From Erysipelothrix sp. (lineage in GTDB: Bacteria > Bacillota_I > Bacilli_A > Erysipelotrichales > Erysipelotrichaceae): a stretch of DNA of 17,175 nucleotides. Shown piece after piece: positions 1 through 6,065 of this stretch (position 1 is the stretch's first letter; each line of letters opens with the position of its first letter). The translations under genes were made by a program, and so were the position numbers. Location of the stretch: NCBI GenBank assembly GCA_012511085.1, contig JAAZGU010000060.1, positions 1 through 17,175 of the forward strand, read 5' to 3'. The notes beneath the pieces were generated by a model. It had not been told where the DNA came from, did not search any database, and was given only the letters and a program-made list of their open reading frames with translations.

Positions 1-463
1 CAAAGCCAAAATAACCTGCTTCGATATTTTTGTCCTTGATGGTCTCATCAAACACTAAGGTAACAATGTTTGTCCCATGATCAAAATGAAACGTTCCAAC
101 CTTAATGTCTTTACCCCGATATTCGACGATTAAATCATCATCAATATCCTGGGTTGATATAAACGCATCTGGAATTTTAACTTCCATGGTTCCCCCGTCT
201 AAACCATGATTCAATAATTCGTATTTATACATTAAAACGACGTGTTTGTATTCATTGATGTCAATGACCATGTCATCAACAACATCTAAATAATCATCGG
301 GGTAAGAATCTTCTTCTTTTCCAATCTTGAATTCATCCAATTTAATTTTAATTTTGGATTTTAATTCATCGCCATCCGCAATCACATGATTTTGGGTTGG
401 CACGATTAATTGTAAGGCCAATAAAAAAACCATCATCATTGCGGTTATAAATTTCTTTCGCAT
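1..463 (-). CDS. Secreted adhesin-like surface protein, N-terminal part (C-terminus outside window)
   Basis: About 154 residues are visible before the window edge. The start at 463 follows a GGAGGGAG ribosome binding site. Residues 1-30 form a signal peptide: MRKKF, a hydrophobic run (MMMVFLLALQLIV), and probable cleavage after VIADG or nearby. The mature part is acidic. Residues about 70-154 carry a pattern like the Ig-like adhesion domains of Gram-positive MSCRAMMs (Cna/SdrG type): a 'GGTMEVKIPDAF' strand, then 'VGTFHFDHGTNIVTLVFDE' and 'KNIEAGYFGF'. In that family such a domain binds host or matrix ligands and the protein ends in a sortase LPXTG anchor, which would lie outside this window. 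What is seen is the signal peptide and the beta-rich motif order; adhesin function is inferred. The alternative is another secreted Ig-like wall protein. Confidence 0.75.
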   Translation of the reverse strand, partial: MRKKFITAMMMVFLLALQLIVPTQNHVIADGDELKSKIKIKLDEFKIGKEEDSYPDDYLDVVDDMVIDINEYKHVVLMYKYELLNHGLDGGTMEVKIPDAFISTQDIDDDLIVEYRGKDIKVGTFHFDHGTNIVTLVFDETIKDKNIEAGYFGF

Positions 464-501
464 ACTCCCTCCATTTTACCACCATAAAAAGGTACATTTA
501 T

Positions 502-533
502 ATTATATATTCACAAACTTTTTTAATATACAA
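502..533 (-). promoter_or_regulatory. Weak candidate promoter of the adhesin-like gene
   Basis: On the minus strand a TTGTAT (528-533) precedes overlapping -10 candidates: TATATA at 504-509 (18-base spacer) and TATAAT at 502-507 (20-base spacer). The region is very AT-rich, so chance matches are likely. No convincing U-tract terminator was seen for the upstream araC-type gene in 464-578; only a weak hairpin with CACTT/AAGTG arms lies around 546-563. Confidence 0.35.
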
Positions 534-578
534 CATTTAATAAGGCACTTTATGTTATAAGTGACATTTTACGATATA

Positions 579-1661
579 TTATGGTTTTCGCTGTTTGCGA
601 TACTCACTTGGCGTCGCATTAAGCTTGTCTTTAAACAAACCATAGAAGAAACTTTTGTTTGTATAACCAACCTTTAAGGCAATCTTATCGATGTCTTCAT
701 CGGTTTCAATTAACAGCTGCATGGCCCTATTTAAGCGGACTTCCTTTAAATACTCACTAAAGGTTGAACCTGTCATTTCTTTAATTAAACGATTGAAATA
801 ATCCCGTGAAAATTTAAACTCCTTGCTTAAATCATTTAAATTCACGTCCATGAGGTGATATTCAATGTAACGTAGCACATCATGAAGCAAGCGTTGTTTG
901 GCTTCATCCCGCTCAATGATGTTGATACGGCTTTCTTTATTCAATAAATATTTGTAGAGTCGATGGTAATAACCCATCACCAACAAGTCATAGCCAGGTT
1001 GTTTTTCTTGGAGTTCCCTTAAGGCACTCAATAAGTAAAATTCAAATTGCTGGGCTTCTTCGCTCAAATCCACAATGAAGTAACTGCCAAAATCCCCTTC
1101 ATTCAACAAGGCTTTGCGAATGAAGCTTTTACTTTGCGATGCCAACGGGTACATTAAATTCCGAATAACGGCATCGTTCATGCCCAAAAATAAAACAATG
1201 GTATCTTGATCATCAAAACACTCACTGTGTAATAAACGTTTGTCCATCATCATCGCACTCTTTTCCGGAAGTATGATGAAATAGTCTTCGACTTTAATTT
1301 TTAACTCACCACGATACACATAACACAACTCGATGTGTGAATTGCGATGAAAGGGTGACGCTAAGCACTGATTGTCATAATGTTTGTAACTGAAATCTTC
1401 TTTTTTTAAGACATCGGCATAAGCTTCATCGTTGGTGGTCACCAGTTGAAATTCATGCGGGTCCTTATTTAAAAAGTTGAAAGCAAGCCTGGTATCTTGG
1501 GGATTGATGATCCAACGGGTAAAAAACAAAGTATCATTGAATGTCAATTCTTGATTAAACTGATATTTGATGTTTTCGCCAAGTTCAGTTTTATCCAATA
1601 AGTTTGGTTCAAAAGTTAATTCTTGTAAGTCTTCAAAATGATAAAGTACGTCCTTAAACAT
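579..1661 (-). CDS. AraC/XylS-family transcriptional regulator
   Basis: This is a 360-residue cytoplasmic DNA-binding regulator. The C-terminal 100 residues (about 260-358) are a standard double helix-turn-helix AraC domain: first helix-turn-helix about 274-296 (DVNLNDLSKEFKFSRDYFNR), second about 322-345, ending in the family signature 'VGYTNKSFFYGLFKDKLNATPSEYR'. The N-terminal half contains a cupin-like sensor segment around 104-146 ('HRNSHIELCYVYRGELKIKV', then 'HSE'), typical of sugar- or metabolite-sensing members. Residues 150-255 are a helical linker. The start at 1661 has an AGGAGG site six bases upstream. The gene is alone in its unit: its promoter lies between it and the terminator of the upstream PfpI-type gene. 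No adjacent sugar operon shows its ligand; the adhesin-like gene lies downstream on the same strand, but a regulatory link is only a guess. Confidence 0.92.
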   Translation of the reverse strand: MFKDVLYHFEDLQELTFEPNLLDKTELGENIKYQFNQELTFNDTLFFTRWIINPQDTRLAFNFLNKDPHEFQLVTTNDEAYADVLKKEDFSYKHYDNQCLASPFHRNSHIELCYVYRGELKIKVEDYFIILPEKSAMMMDKRLLHSECFDDQDTIVLFLGMNDAVIRNLMYPLASQSKSFIRKALLNEGDFGSYFIVDLSEEAQQFEFYLLSALRELQEKQPGYDLLVMGYYHRLYKYLLNKESRINIIERDEAKQRLLHDVLRYIEYHLMDVNLNDLSKEFKFSRDYFNRLIKEMTGSTFSEYLKEVRLNRAMQLLIETDEDIDKIALKVGYTNKSFFYGLFKDKLNATPSEYRKQRKP

Positions 1662-1690
1662 GCGTGGCCTCCTAAACTGTTATTACATGA

Positions 1691-1721
1691 ATTATACCCT
1701 TTATTGCCATTAATTTGTTAA
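1691..1721 (-). promoter_or_regulatory. Promoter of the AraC-family gene
   Basis: A perfect TATAAT on the minus strand (1691-1696) is preceded by TTAACA (1716-1721) at 19 bases, a long spacer. It lies 30 bases before the start codon and directly downstream of the PfpI-gene terminator, as an independent unit would need. Confidence 0.55.
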
Positions 1722-1732
1722 GTTTTCGCAAG

Positions 1733-1760
1733 AAAAAACCATTGATTAACAAATCAATGG
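1733..1760 (-). terminator. Rho-independent terminator of the PfpI-type gene
   Basis: On the minus strand the hairpin CCATTGATT / AATCAATGG with a short loop is followed at once by TTTTTT. It sits 9 bases after the stop codon of the DJ-1/PfpI gene at 1769. Confidence 0.9.
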
Positions 1761-1768
1761 CTGTTTTA

Positions 1769-2290
1769 CTACCTTTTTGCGATTGCTTCCATTAACAGAG
1801 GTAGATAAATTGGTAGATCAGGTGGACGGCGACCCGATACGAGGTTACCATCAACAACGGCTGGTTCATTGACCCAATTCGCACCAGCGTGCATTAAATC
1901 ATGTTTAATGCCCGGTGTGCTTGTCACTGTTTTTCCTTTGAGGATATCAGCGGATGAGAGAACCCAACCTGCGTGACAAATCATACCAATCACACGATCA
2001 TGATCGTTCATGTATTTAACAAAATCAAGCACGTTGTCATAACGACGTAAACGATCCGGTGCCCAACCTCCAGGAACCAAAAGCGCATCGTATTGTGTGA
2101 TGTCAACTTCATCAAAAGTTAAATCAATATCAACACTTAAGCCAAACTTACCACGATACGGTCTTTTTTCGATGGCAGCAGCTTCCACGGTCGCTCCCGC
2201 TTCTCTTAAGCGTAGCATCGGATAAAATAATTCCAGATCGTCGTAATCTTCAGAAACAATCGATAAAATACGTTTTCCTTTTAAATCCAT
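1769..2290 (-). CDS. DJ-1/PfpI-family protein (PfpI/YhbO branch)
   Basis: A 173-residue protein of the DJ-1/PfpI superfamily, cytosolic, one Rossmann-like domain. The nucleophile elbow is 'MICHAGWVL', with Cys105 followed by His106, as in the PfpI/YhbO branch. The conserved acidic partner is Glu20 in 'DDLELFYP'. 'PGGWAPDRLRRY' (73-84) and 'SGRRPPDLP' (152-160) are further branch markers. Family members act on glyoxal/methylglyoxal or their protein adducts (glyoxalase III or deglycase activity, debated), and older work calls PfpI a protease; the substrate cannot be read from sequence. The start at 2290 has AAGGAGG upstream. It is a single-gene unit with a strong terminator; an inverted repeat at 2318-2339 lies in its promoter region. 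It belongs to a different branch from the DJ-1 protein at 4824-5372. Confidence 0.93.
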   Translation of the reverse strand: MDLKGKRILSIVSEDYDDLELFYPMLRLREAGATVEAAAIEKRPYRGKFGLSVDIDLTFDEVDITQYDALLVPGGWAPDRLRRYDNVLDFVKYMNDHDRVIGMICHAGWVLSSADILKGKTVTSTPGIKHDLMHAGANWVNEPAVVDGNLVSGRRPPDLPIYLPLLMEAIAKR

Positions 2291-2317
2291 AACGGCCCTC
2301 CTTTACTAGTACTGTAG

Positions 2318-2339
2318 CACAAAACTCTTTTGTTTTGTG
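2318..2339. repeat. Inverted repeat (candidate operator) before the PfpI-type gene
   Basis: Perfect 8-base arms CACAAAAC (2318-2325) and GTTTTGTG (2332-2339) flank a 6-base spacer. Neither strand has a U-tract after it, so it is not a terminator. On the minus strand it overlaps an extended -10-like element (TGCTACAGT, 2311-2319) and lies 28 bases before the PfpI-type start, a position suited to a repressor site. The binding protein is unknown. Confidence 0.45.
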
Positions 2340-2374
2340 AGATTTGCATTATGGCAACGTCGAATTTTGTCGCC

Positions 2375-2403
2375 TTGCATCATGATGTTTTTTTCGGTAA
2401 AAT
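2375..2403 (+). promoter_or_regulatory. Promoter of the T-box/trpP unit
   Basis: TTGCAT (2375-2380), a 17-base spacer and TAAAAT (2398-2403) form a good vegetative promoter. The predicted transcription start near 2410 lies just upstream of the T-box Stem I. Confidence 0.7.
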
Positions 2404-2409
2404 AAAGGA

Positions 2410-2662
2410 AAGAAATCGTTGCGTGGAAAATAGTAATCATCGATCCTTATGCAGAGAGAACTAATGGCTGGTGGAAATTAGGGATAAGCCGATGATGAAT
2501 GGGTCCACAAGAGCAAGGTGAATTATAGTAGCTGCGCCGGAAGCTAACCGTTATCAGATAGCACGAATATGTTAGTATTCGATTGAGATGTCGATTAATT
2601 ATCGATGAAATAGGATGGCACCGCAACAGCACCCATTGCTCCTAGAGGCATGGGTGCTTTTT
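2410..2662 (+). promoter_or_regulatory. T-box riboswitch specific for tRNA-Trp
   Basis: This leader senses uncharged tRNA-Trp and controls trpP. Stem I begins with the conserved AGAGA element (2453-2457) and a GCTGGTG motif (2467-2473). The specifier loop reads GAA-TGG (2497-2502), so the specifier codon is TGG (Trp). The T-box core is AGGATGGCACCGC (2612-2624). Its TGGC (2616-2619) pairs with the tRNA 3' end GCCA, which fits the G73 discriminator of tRNA-Trp. The antiterminator is complete: TAGGA (2611-2615) pairs TCCTA (2640-2644), GCAA (2623-2626) pairs TTGC (2636-2639), and the 7-base TGGCACC bulge lies between. It excludes the terminator at 2628-2662. Uncharged tRNA-Trp is expected to favour read-through. 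The unit fills most of the 400-base gap between genes. Confidence 0.95.
2628..2662 (+). terminator. Regulated terminator of the T-box leader
   Basis: AGCACCCAT (2628-2636) pairs with ATGGGTGCT (2650-2658), followed by a U-tract (2658-2662). Its 5' arm overlaps the antiterminator loop and 3' arm, giving the mutually exclusive fold expected of a T-box. Confidence 0.93.
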
Positions 2663-2690
2663 GTAGATCATTGTGAAAGGAAATAAAATC

Positions 2691-3209
2691 ATGAAAACAA
2701 AAGATCTTGTATTGGCCGCCCTCTTATTAGCTCTAGGACTTGTCCTCCATGGGGTCACGCCCCCCATTTTTGGTGGCGTCAAACCTGACTTTTTACTTGC
2801 GACCATGTTTATCGCAATCATCAGTCAACCCAAATTACCAAACACAATATTGATTGGCTTTGTGGCCGGCATCCTGGCAGCCATGACCACCGGCTTTCCT
2901 GGAGGTCAAATCCCTAACATCATTGATAAATTAGTTGCGGCACTGTTTACCTTGATGACTTTGAAAGTCTTATCTTGTAATTTGTCAACCTTTAAAGTAA
3001 GTGCGCTTGCTTTTGTCGGTACGATCGTGAGTGGGATTGCCTTTTTAGGCAGTGCCTTGATGATTGTTGGTTTACCTGCACCCTTTACGGCCTTGTTTGT
3101 TGCTGTTGTCCTTCCGGCAGCCATCGCAAACATTGTGGTAACCTTTGTCTTTTATAAAATATTTACACTGGTGCATAAACCGGAACCAACAAATGTCATC
3201 GTTAATTAG
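2691..3209 (+). CDS. trpP: Tryptophan transporter TrpP
   Basis: A 172-residue integral membrane protein with about five hydrophobic segments. It closely matches what I recall of Bacillus TrpP (YhaG): 'MKTKDLVLAALLLALG' at the N-terminus, 'PPIFGGVKPD' (24-33), 'TTGFPGGQIPNIIDK' (66-80) and 'ALMIVGLPAPFTALFVAVVLPAA' (122-144); length is the same. TrpP members take up tryptophan across the cytoplasmic membrane. I chose ATG 2691 over an in-frame GTG at 2673 because it gives the family N-terminus and has AAAGG ten bases upstream. The Trp T-box directly upstream gives independent support for the substrate. It is a single-gene unit closed by a terminator. Confidence 0.95.
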   Translation: MKTKDLVLAALLLALGLVLHGVTPPIFGGVKPDFLLATMFIAIISQPKLPNTILIGFVAGILAAMTTGFPGGQIPNIIDKLVAALFTLMTLKVLSCNLSTFKVSALAFVGTIVSGIAFLGSALMIVGLPAPFTALFVAVVLPAAIANIVVTFVFYKIFTLVHKPEPTNVIVN

Positions 3210-3236
3210 AAAGGGTCACTCACCCTTTCTTTTTTT
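3209..3236 (+). terminator. Terminator of trpP
   Basis: GAAAGGGT (3209-3216), loop CACTC, ACCCTTTC (3222-3229), then seven Ts. It overlaps the trpP stop codon and the last codons of the convergent plsY, so the two genes share this DNA. Confidence 0.92.
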
Positions 3237-3840
3237 GTAAGACATGGGATAAGCGACCCTCTGTATCATCTTTCATGCGCGCAAAGTTTTTGCGATGCAT
3301 GACCATGCTGCTTAAGAGCACCAAGCTAGCAATCACCCCTTCCAAAGGGCCCACCTCGATGAAACTAATGACTGCAATTAAGCTCATGAGCACCATCGTT
3401 GATAAAGCAATATAATCGGTAATGTAGGTTAATAATAAAAGAAAGACAATTGAAATCACACCTAACATCGGTGACATGGCCAGCATCGCACCTAAATACG
3501 TTGCGGTACCCTTGCCACCTTTAAAGTGCATGTAAAATGGAAAGATATGACCCAACATGGCACTCACACCACTGATGTACAACAAGAGCGGTTGTGTTGA
3601 TAGTGTCGCCTTAAATAGCCACTGCGTAATCAAAACTGCGAGCAGTCCTTTTAGCACATCCACAATCGCCACGGCAGCTCCAAGTTTAACACCAACCGAG
3701 CTTAAAGCATTGCTGGTGCCGGCGTTGCCATGGCCAAGCGTGCGAATATCAACTTTATAAAATATTTTCCCAAAGATGTAGGCAGCTTGGATATTCCCCA
3801 AAGCATAGCCGATCACAATTGTAATAAGTAATTCTTTCAT
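3220..3840 (-). CDS. plsY: Glycerol-3-phosphate acyltransferase PlsY
   Basis: A 206-residue membrane enzyme that transfers an acyl group from acyl-phosphate to glycerol-3-phosphate, the first acylation in phospholipid synthesis (partner PlsX). All three family motifs are present: 'DIRTLGHGNAGTSN' (31-44), 'HIFPFYMHFKGGKGTAT' (98-114) and 'HRKNFARMKDDTEGRLS' (182-198). About five membrane segments and the length fit. Motif 1 is GHGNAGTSN where most PlsY have GSGNIGATN, so this may be a diverged or second copy. The start at 3840 (MKELLITIVIG) is preferred over an in-frame ATG at 3879 because GAGGG lies just before it, its N-terminus matches the family, and the promoter -10 (3859-3864) would fall inside the longer form. 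It is a single gene, divergent from 3936. Confidence 0.88.
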   Translation of the reverse strand: MKELLITIVIGYALGNIQAAYIFGKIFYKVDIRTLGHGNAGTSNALSSVGVKLGAAVAIVDVLKGLLAVLITQWLFKATLSTQPLLLYISGVSAMLGHIFPFYMHFKGGKGTATYLGAMLAMSPMLGVISIVFLLLLTYITDYIALSTMVLMSLIAVISFIEVGPLEGVIASLVLLSSMVMHRKNFARMKDDTEGRLSHVLQKKKG

Positions 3841-3858
3841 AGTATCCCTCTTGCCAAG

Positions 3859-3887
3859 ATTATAACAGTACCATCCCAAAAGACCAA
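3859..3887 (-). promoter_or_regulatory. Promoter of plsY
   Basis: TTGGTC (3882-3887), a 17-base spacer and TGTTATAAT, an extended -10 with the TATAAT at 3859-3864. It is divergent from the plus-strand -10 at 3910-3915, with about 45 bases between the two -10 elements. Confidence 0.75.
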
Positions 3888-3909
3888 CATCTTAATTGTA
3901 AGTTCGTGA

Positions 3910-3915
3910 TATAAT
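3910..3915 (+). promoter_or_regulatory. Extended -10 promoter of the 87-residue protein/zinc-ribbon unit
   Basis: TGATATAAT gives an extended -10 (TG at 3907-3908, TATAAT 3910-3915). No good -35 is visible. It lies 20 bases before the start codon at 3936, leaving a short leader that contains GAGGTGA. Confidence 0.6.
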
Positions 3916-3935
3916 ATTTGCGTTGAGGTGACCTT

Positions 3936-4199
3936 ATGCAAGCCTATCAAGATTTTGAAGTTGTTTTTGAAGCACTCCTCAATTTGCAACCTGTGATGTT
4001 TTTTGCCATGCACCCAACCTATTGTATTTTGGTTGATGGCCATGTCCTTGTGATTAATAAATTGAGTCACATCAAACTAAGCTTGGATGATTTTCAAAAA
4101 TTGTATCAAGAAGAAGTGTTTTATCCCGTGCAACAACAAAGTGAATTTGAAGTTGACATTGAAAAAGATGAATTGTATTATACTTTACGATATAAATAA
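3936..4199 (+). CDS. Uncharacterised 87-residue soluble protein
   Basis: I do not recognise a family. The ATG at 3936 follows GAGGTGA at a good distance and an extended -10 promoter, and the downstream gene begins 14 bases after its stop, so it is a real gene. The protein has no signal peptide or membrane segment. Its predicted pattern is a helix (about 3-16), strands around 19-41 ('MFFAMHPTYCILVDGHVLVI'), a helix about 49-61 ('SLDDFQKLYQEEVF') and acidic C-terminal strands ('FEVDIEKDELYYTLRYK'). It has one cysteine (Cys30), so it is not a zinc site by itself. Co-transcription with the membrane zinc-ribbon protein suggests a shared role, but none can be named. Confidence 0.8.
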   Translation: MQAYQDFEVVFEALLNLQPVMFFAMHPTYCILVDGHVLVINKLSHIKLSLDDFQKLYQEEVFYPVQQQSEFEVDIEKDELYYTLRYK

Positions 4200-4213
4200 A
4201 AGGAGGATTTGAT

Positions 4214-4708
4214 ATGCCAGGATTTCATATGGGTGGCATACTTATATTGCCCTTATTATTAGGACTTATTATTGCTGCCTTTCCCTTGATAATTGGGATT
4301 TATGTTTACAATGATGCACAAAATCGAGGTATGAATGGTCTTTTATGGGCCTTGGTCGCAGCCTTGGTGCCTACTTTTTTTGGTTTACTCGCCTATTTGA
4401 TTGTGCGTACGGAATACGCGAATTTGCGTTGTGCGGTCTGTGATTTCCCAATCAAAGATGACTACGTGTCATGTCCAAATTGTGGCGTGCACTTAAAAGC
4501 AACCTGTGAACATTGTCAAAACCCGATTCAACCACATTGGAAAGTGTGTCCGCATTGTTCAGAACGCATTGTTCAAACAAGCACCGTCCAAGTCCCCGTT
4601 GTCAAAAGCGATCGCTCGCTGATCAAATTGTTATTATTGCTGGTGGCCGTGCCCATATTATTGCTGCTGGTCTCCATGATTGTATTTGCAGTTCGTTATA
4701 TTCGTTAA
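4214..4708 (+). CDS. Membrane-anchored double zinc ribbon protein
   Basis: A 164-residue protein with two N-terminal membrane segments (about 9-31 and 41-64), a double zinc ribbon and a third membrane segment (about 136-160). The ribbons are CxxC pairs Cys73/Cys76 with Cys87/Cys90, and Cys98/Cys101 with Cys112/Cys115, evenly spaced as in DZR/zinc-ribbon domains. Each set of four cysteines should hold one zinc; the pairs are complete. The segment 'GIYVYNDAQNRGMNGLLWALVAALVP' (28-53) recurs in small Bacillota membrane proteins with C-terminal zinc ribbons, from my memory of such proteins. Function is unknown; such domains often mediate protein contacts at the membrane. The start follows AAAGGAGG, which overlaps the stop of the 87-residue gene, so the two form an operon. 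Confidence 0.85.
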   Translation: MPGFHMGGILILPLLLGLIIAAFPLIIGIYVYNDAQNRGMNGLLWALVAALVPTFFGLLAYLIVRTEYANLRCAVCDFPIKDDYVSCPNCGVHLKATCEHCQNPIQPHWKVCPHCSERIVQTSTVQVPVVKSDRSLIKLLLLLVAVPILLLLVSMIVFAVRYIR

Positions 4709-4770
4709 AAACAGATTAGTTTCAATATCTTTATTATTTTATCCTAACCCTATGATTTTCATCAAAAATA

Positions 4771-4804
4771 AAACCCCCTGGCTTTTTAAAAAACCAGGGG
4801 GTTT
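4771..4804. terminator. Bidirectional terminator between the zinc-ribbon gene and the DJ-1 gene
   Basis: AAACCCCCTGG (4771-4781) pairs with CCAGGGGGTTT (4794-4804), and the inner TTTTT/AAAAA extends the stem past one mismatch. The minus-strand exit runs into TTTTATTTTTGATG, a strong U-tract; the plus-strand tail (GTTTGTC) is weaker. It serves the DJ-1/DUF2238 unit best and also ends the zinc-ribbon operon. Confidence 0.9.
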
Positions 4805-4823
4805 GTCTACGTCTGAAGACAAC

Positions 4824-5372
4824 TTAGGTTGTCTTTTTAAATAACATCGCTTCTTGATAAGGTTGCGGGTCAATGTCTAACACCTCAAGTAAGGTAAAGG
4901 CAAATTCTGGAATCGTCGCAACGCCGCGGCTGGTGATGATGTTACCATCCACAACCACTTTATCTTCCACGTACTCTGACTTTAAGAAATTGCCATCTTC
5001 CACGCCTGGAAATGACGTGACACGTTTACCATTTAATAACCCTGCACGATCCAGCACCAAAGGTGCCGCACAAATCGCGGCAATCAACCTATCTTCTTTA
5101 TTGTAACGTTGTAATATTTCAATCACACGCTCATTATTTAAAAGATTGTTTGTACCAGGTTGACCTCCTGGTAAGAAAATCATGTCGTAATTTGCAAGCT
5201 GGTTATCCCAAAGTTTATCGGTAACGACTTCAATGTCGTGCGAACCAACAACGTGTTTATCAAACACACCAATCAAATCCACATAGACGTCCGCTCTTCT
5301 TAAAATATCAACGGTCATTAACGCTTCGCTTTCTTCAAAGCCCGGCGCTAAATAACAAGCAACACGTTTCAT
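4824..5372 (-). CDS. DJ-1/YajL-family protein
   Basis: A 182-residue cytosolic protein of the DJ-1/YajL/ThiJ branch. Glu16 in 'GFEESEALMTVDILRRA' corresponds to DJ-1 Glu18, and the nucleophile is Cys101 in 'AAICAAPLVLDRAGLLNG'. 'SFPGVED' (120-126) and 'VVDGNIITSRGVAT' (140-153) follow in the right order. Members of this branch are linked to oxidative and carbonyl stress (cysteine oxidation sensing, glyoxalase or deglycase activity); which applies here cannot be told. It starts two bases after the stop of the DUF2238 gene, and its AAGGAGG site is made from the last codons of that gene, so its translation is probably coupled to it. The strong terminator at 4771-4804 ends the unit. Confidence 0.93.
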   Translation of the reverse strand: MKRVACYLAPGFEESEALMTVDILRRADVYVDLIGVFDKHVVGSHDIEVVTDKLWDNQLANYDMIFLPGGQPGTNNLLNNERVIEILQRYNKEDRLIAAICAAPLVLDRAGLLNGKRVTSFPGVEDGNFLKSEYVEDKVVVDGNIITSRGVATIPEFAFTLLEVLDIDPQPYQEAMLFKKTT

Positions 5373-5374
5373 AA

Positions 5375-6010
5375 CTAAACCTCCTTTTCTTTATCAATTA
5401 ACATCATTTTATCGATGATTTTGTCATGGTATTTACCAAGTGTAAAATGCGAAACAATGGCACCAATCAGCGCCATTAACATGTCGTTTTGTGTGTCCCA
5501 CACATCGCCTTGCAACCCCAAAACATAGGATTGTGGCTTGTCGGCGATGATGGCTGCCCCGTATTCTAAAAATTCATAAAGGGCACTGCAACCCAGGACA
5601 ACTAAAATAATAATCACAAGGCCCGCACGGTTGCGTTTTATGTAGCCTTTCCGTACAAACCATTCTTTAAAAATCATAAAGGGTACAAAGCCTTGAAAGA
5701 AATGCCCAACACGATCGTAATGATTACGTTGCCAATTAAAGGTTGTTTTCAAAGTCTCAAACAAGGGATTGGTCGTGTAGGTGTATTTGGCACCAACCAA
5801 CAATAAGATGGCCCAAAACAAACCAAACATGTATAAATAGGTCGAAAACTGAAAACGTTTGTAGGTGAGCACAACCACAATCGTTGCGATTACAACCAAT
5901 GATGTAAAGGCAAGCCATGCGAAAGTATCTTCATGATTAACATAAGACCATCCTAAAACAATAAAACCAATGAGTAAAAACAGCTTATTTGCTTTATGGT
6001 TCTGAAGCAT
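5375..6010 (-). CDS. DUF2238/YjdF-family membrane protein
   Basis: A 211-residue protein with about six membrane segments: roughly 9-23, 28-50, 57-75, 102-115, 130-150 and 172-190. Family hallmarks are 'RNHYDRVGHFFQGFVP' (95-110), 'ALYEFLEYGAA' (143-153) and 'GLQGDVWDTQNDMLMALIGA' (165-184). These match the E. coli YjdF/DUF2238 group, whose function is not established. The conserved His, Asp and Glu residues facing the membrane would suit an enzyme or ion-binding site, but that is speculation. It has its own promoter at 6028-6057 and an AGGTGG site before the start at 6010. It is the first gene of a two-gene unit with the DJ-1 protein. I see no terminator after rbsK, so read-through from rbsK is also possible. 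Confidence 0.88.
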   Translation of the reverse strand: MLQNHKANKLFLLIGFIVLGWSYVNHEDTFAWLAFTSLVVIATIVVVLTYKRFQFSTYLYMFGLFWAILLLVGAKYTYTTNPLFETLKTTFNWQRNHYDRVGHFFQGFVPFMIFKEWFVRKGYIKRNRAGLVIIILVVLGCSALYEFLEYGAAIIADKPQSYVLGLQGDVWDTQNDMLMALIGAIVSHFTLGKYHDKIIDKMMLIDKEKEV

Positions 6011-6027
6011 AAGCCCACCTCACATCT

Positions 6028-6057
6028 ATTATATAGCGATATTGATACTTACCGCAA
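6028..6057 (-). promoter_or_regulatory. Promoter of the DUF2238/DJ-1 unit
   Basis: TTGCGG (6052-6057), an 18-base spacer and TATAAT (6028-6033) on the minus strand. The -10 lies about 18 bases before the start codon at 6010, giving a very short leader with AGGTGG. Confidence 0.65.
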
Positions 6058-6065
6058 ATGAATGC

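Noticed and set aside
2447..2632. 61-codon minus-strand ORF across the leader of trpP
   Set aside because: It is antisense to the T-box RNA, whose structure explains the sequence; no ribosome binding site or protein-like composition.
3837..4070. 77-codon minus-strand ORF overlapping the 87-residue gene
   Set aside because: It overlaps the divergent promoters and a better supported plus-strand gene with a good binding site.
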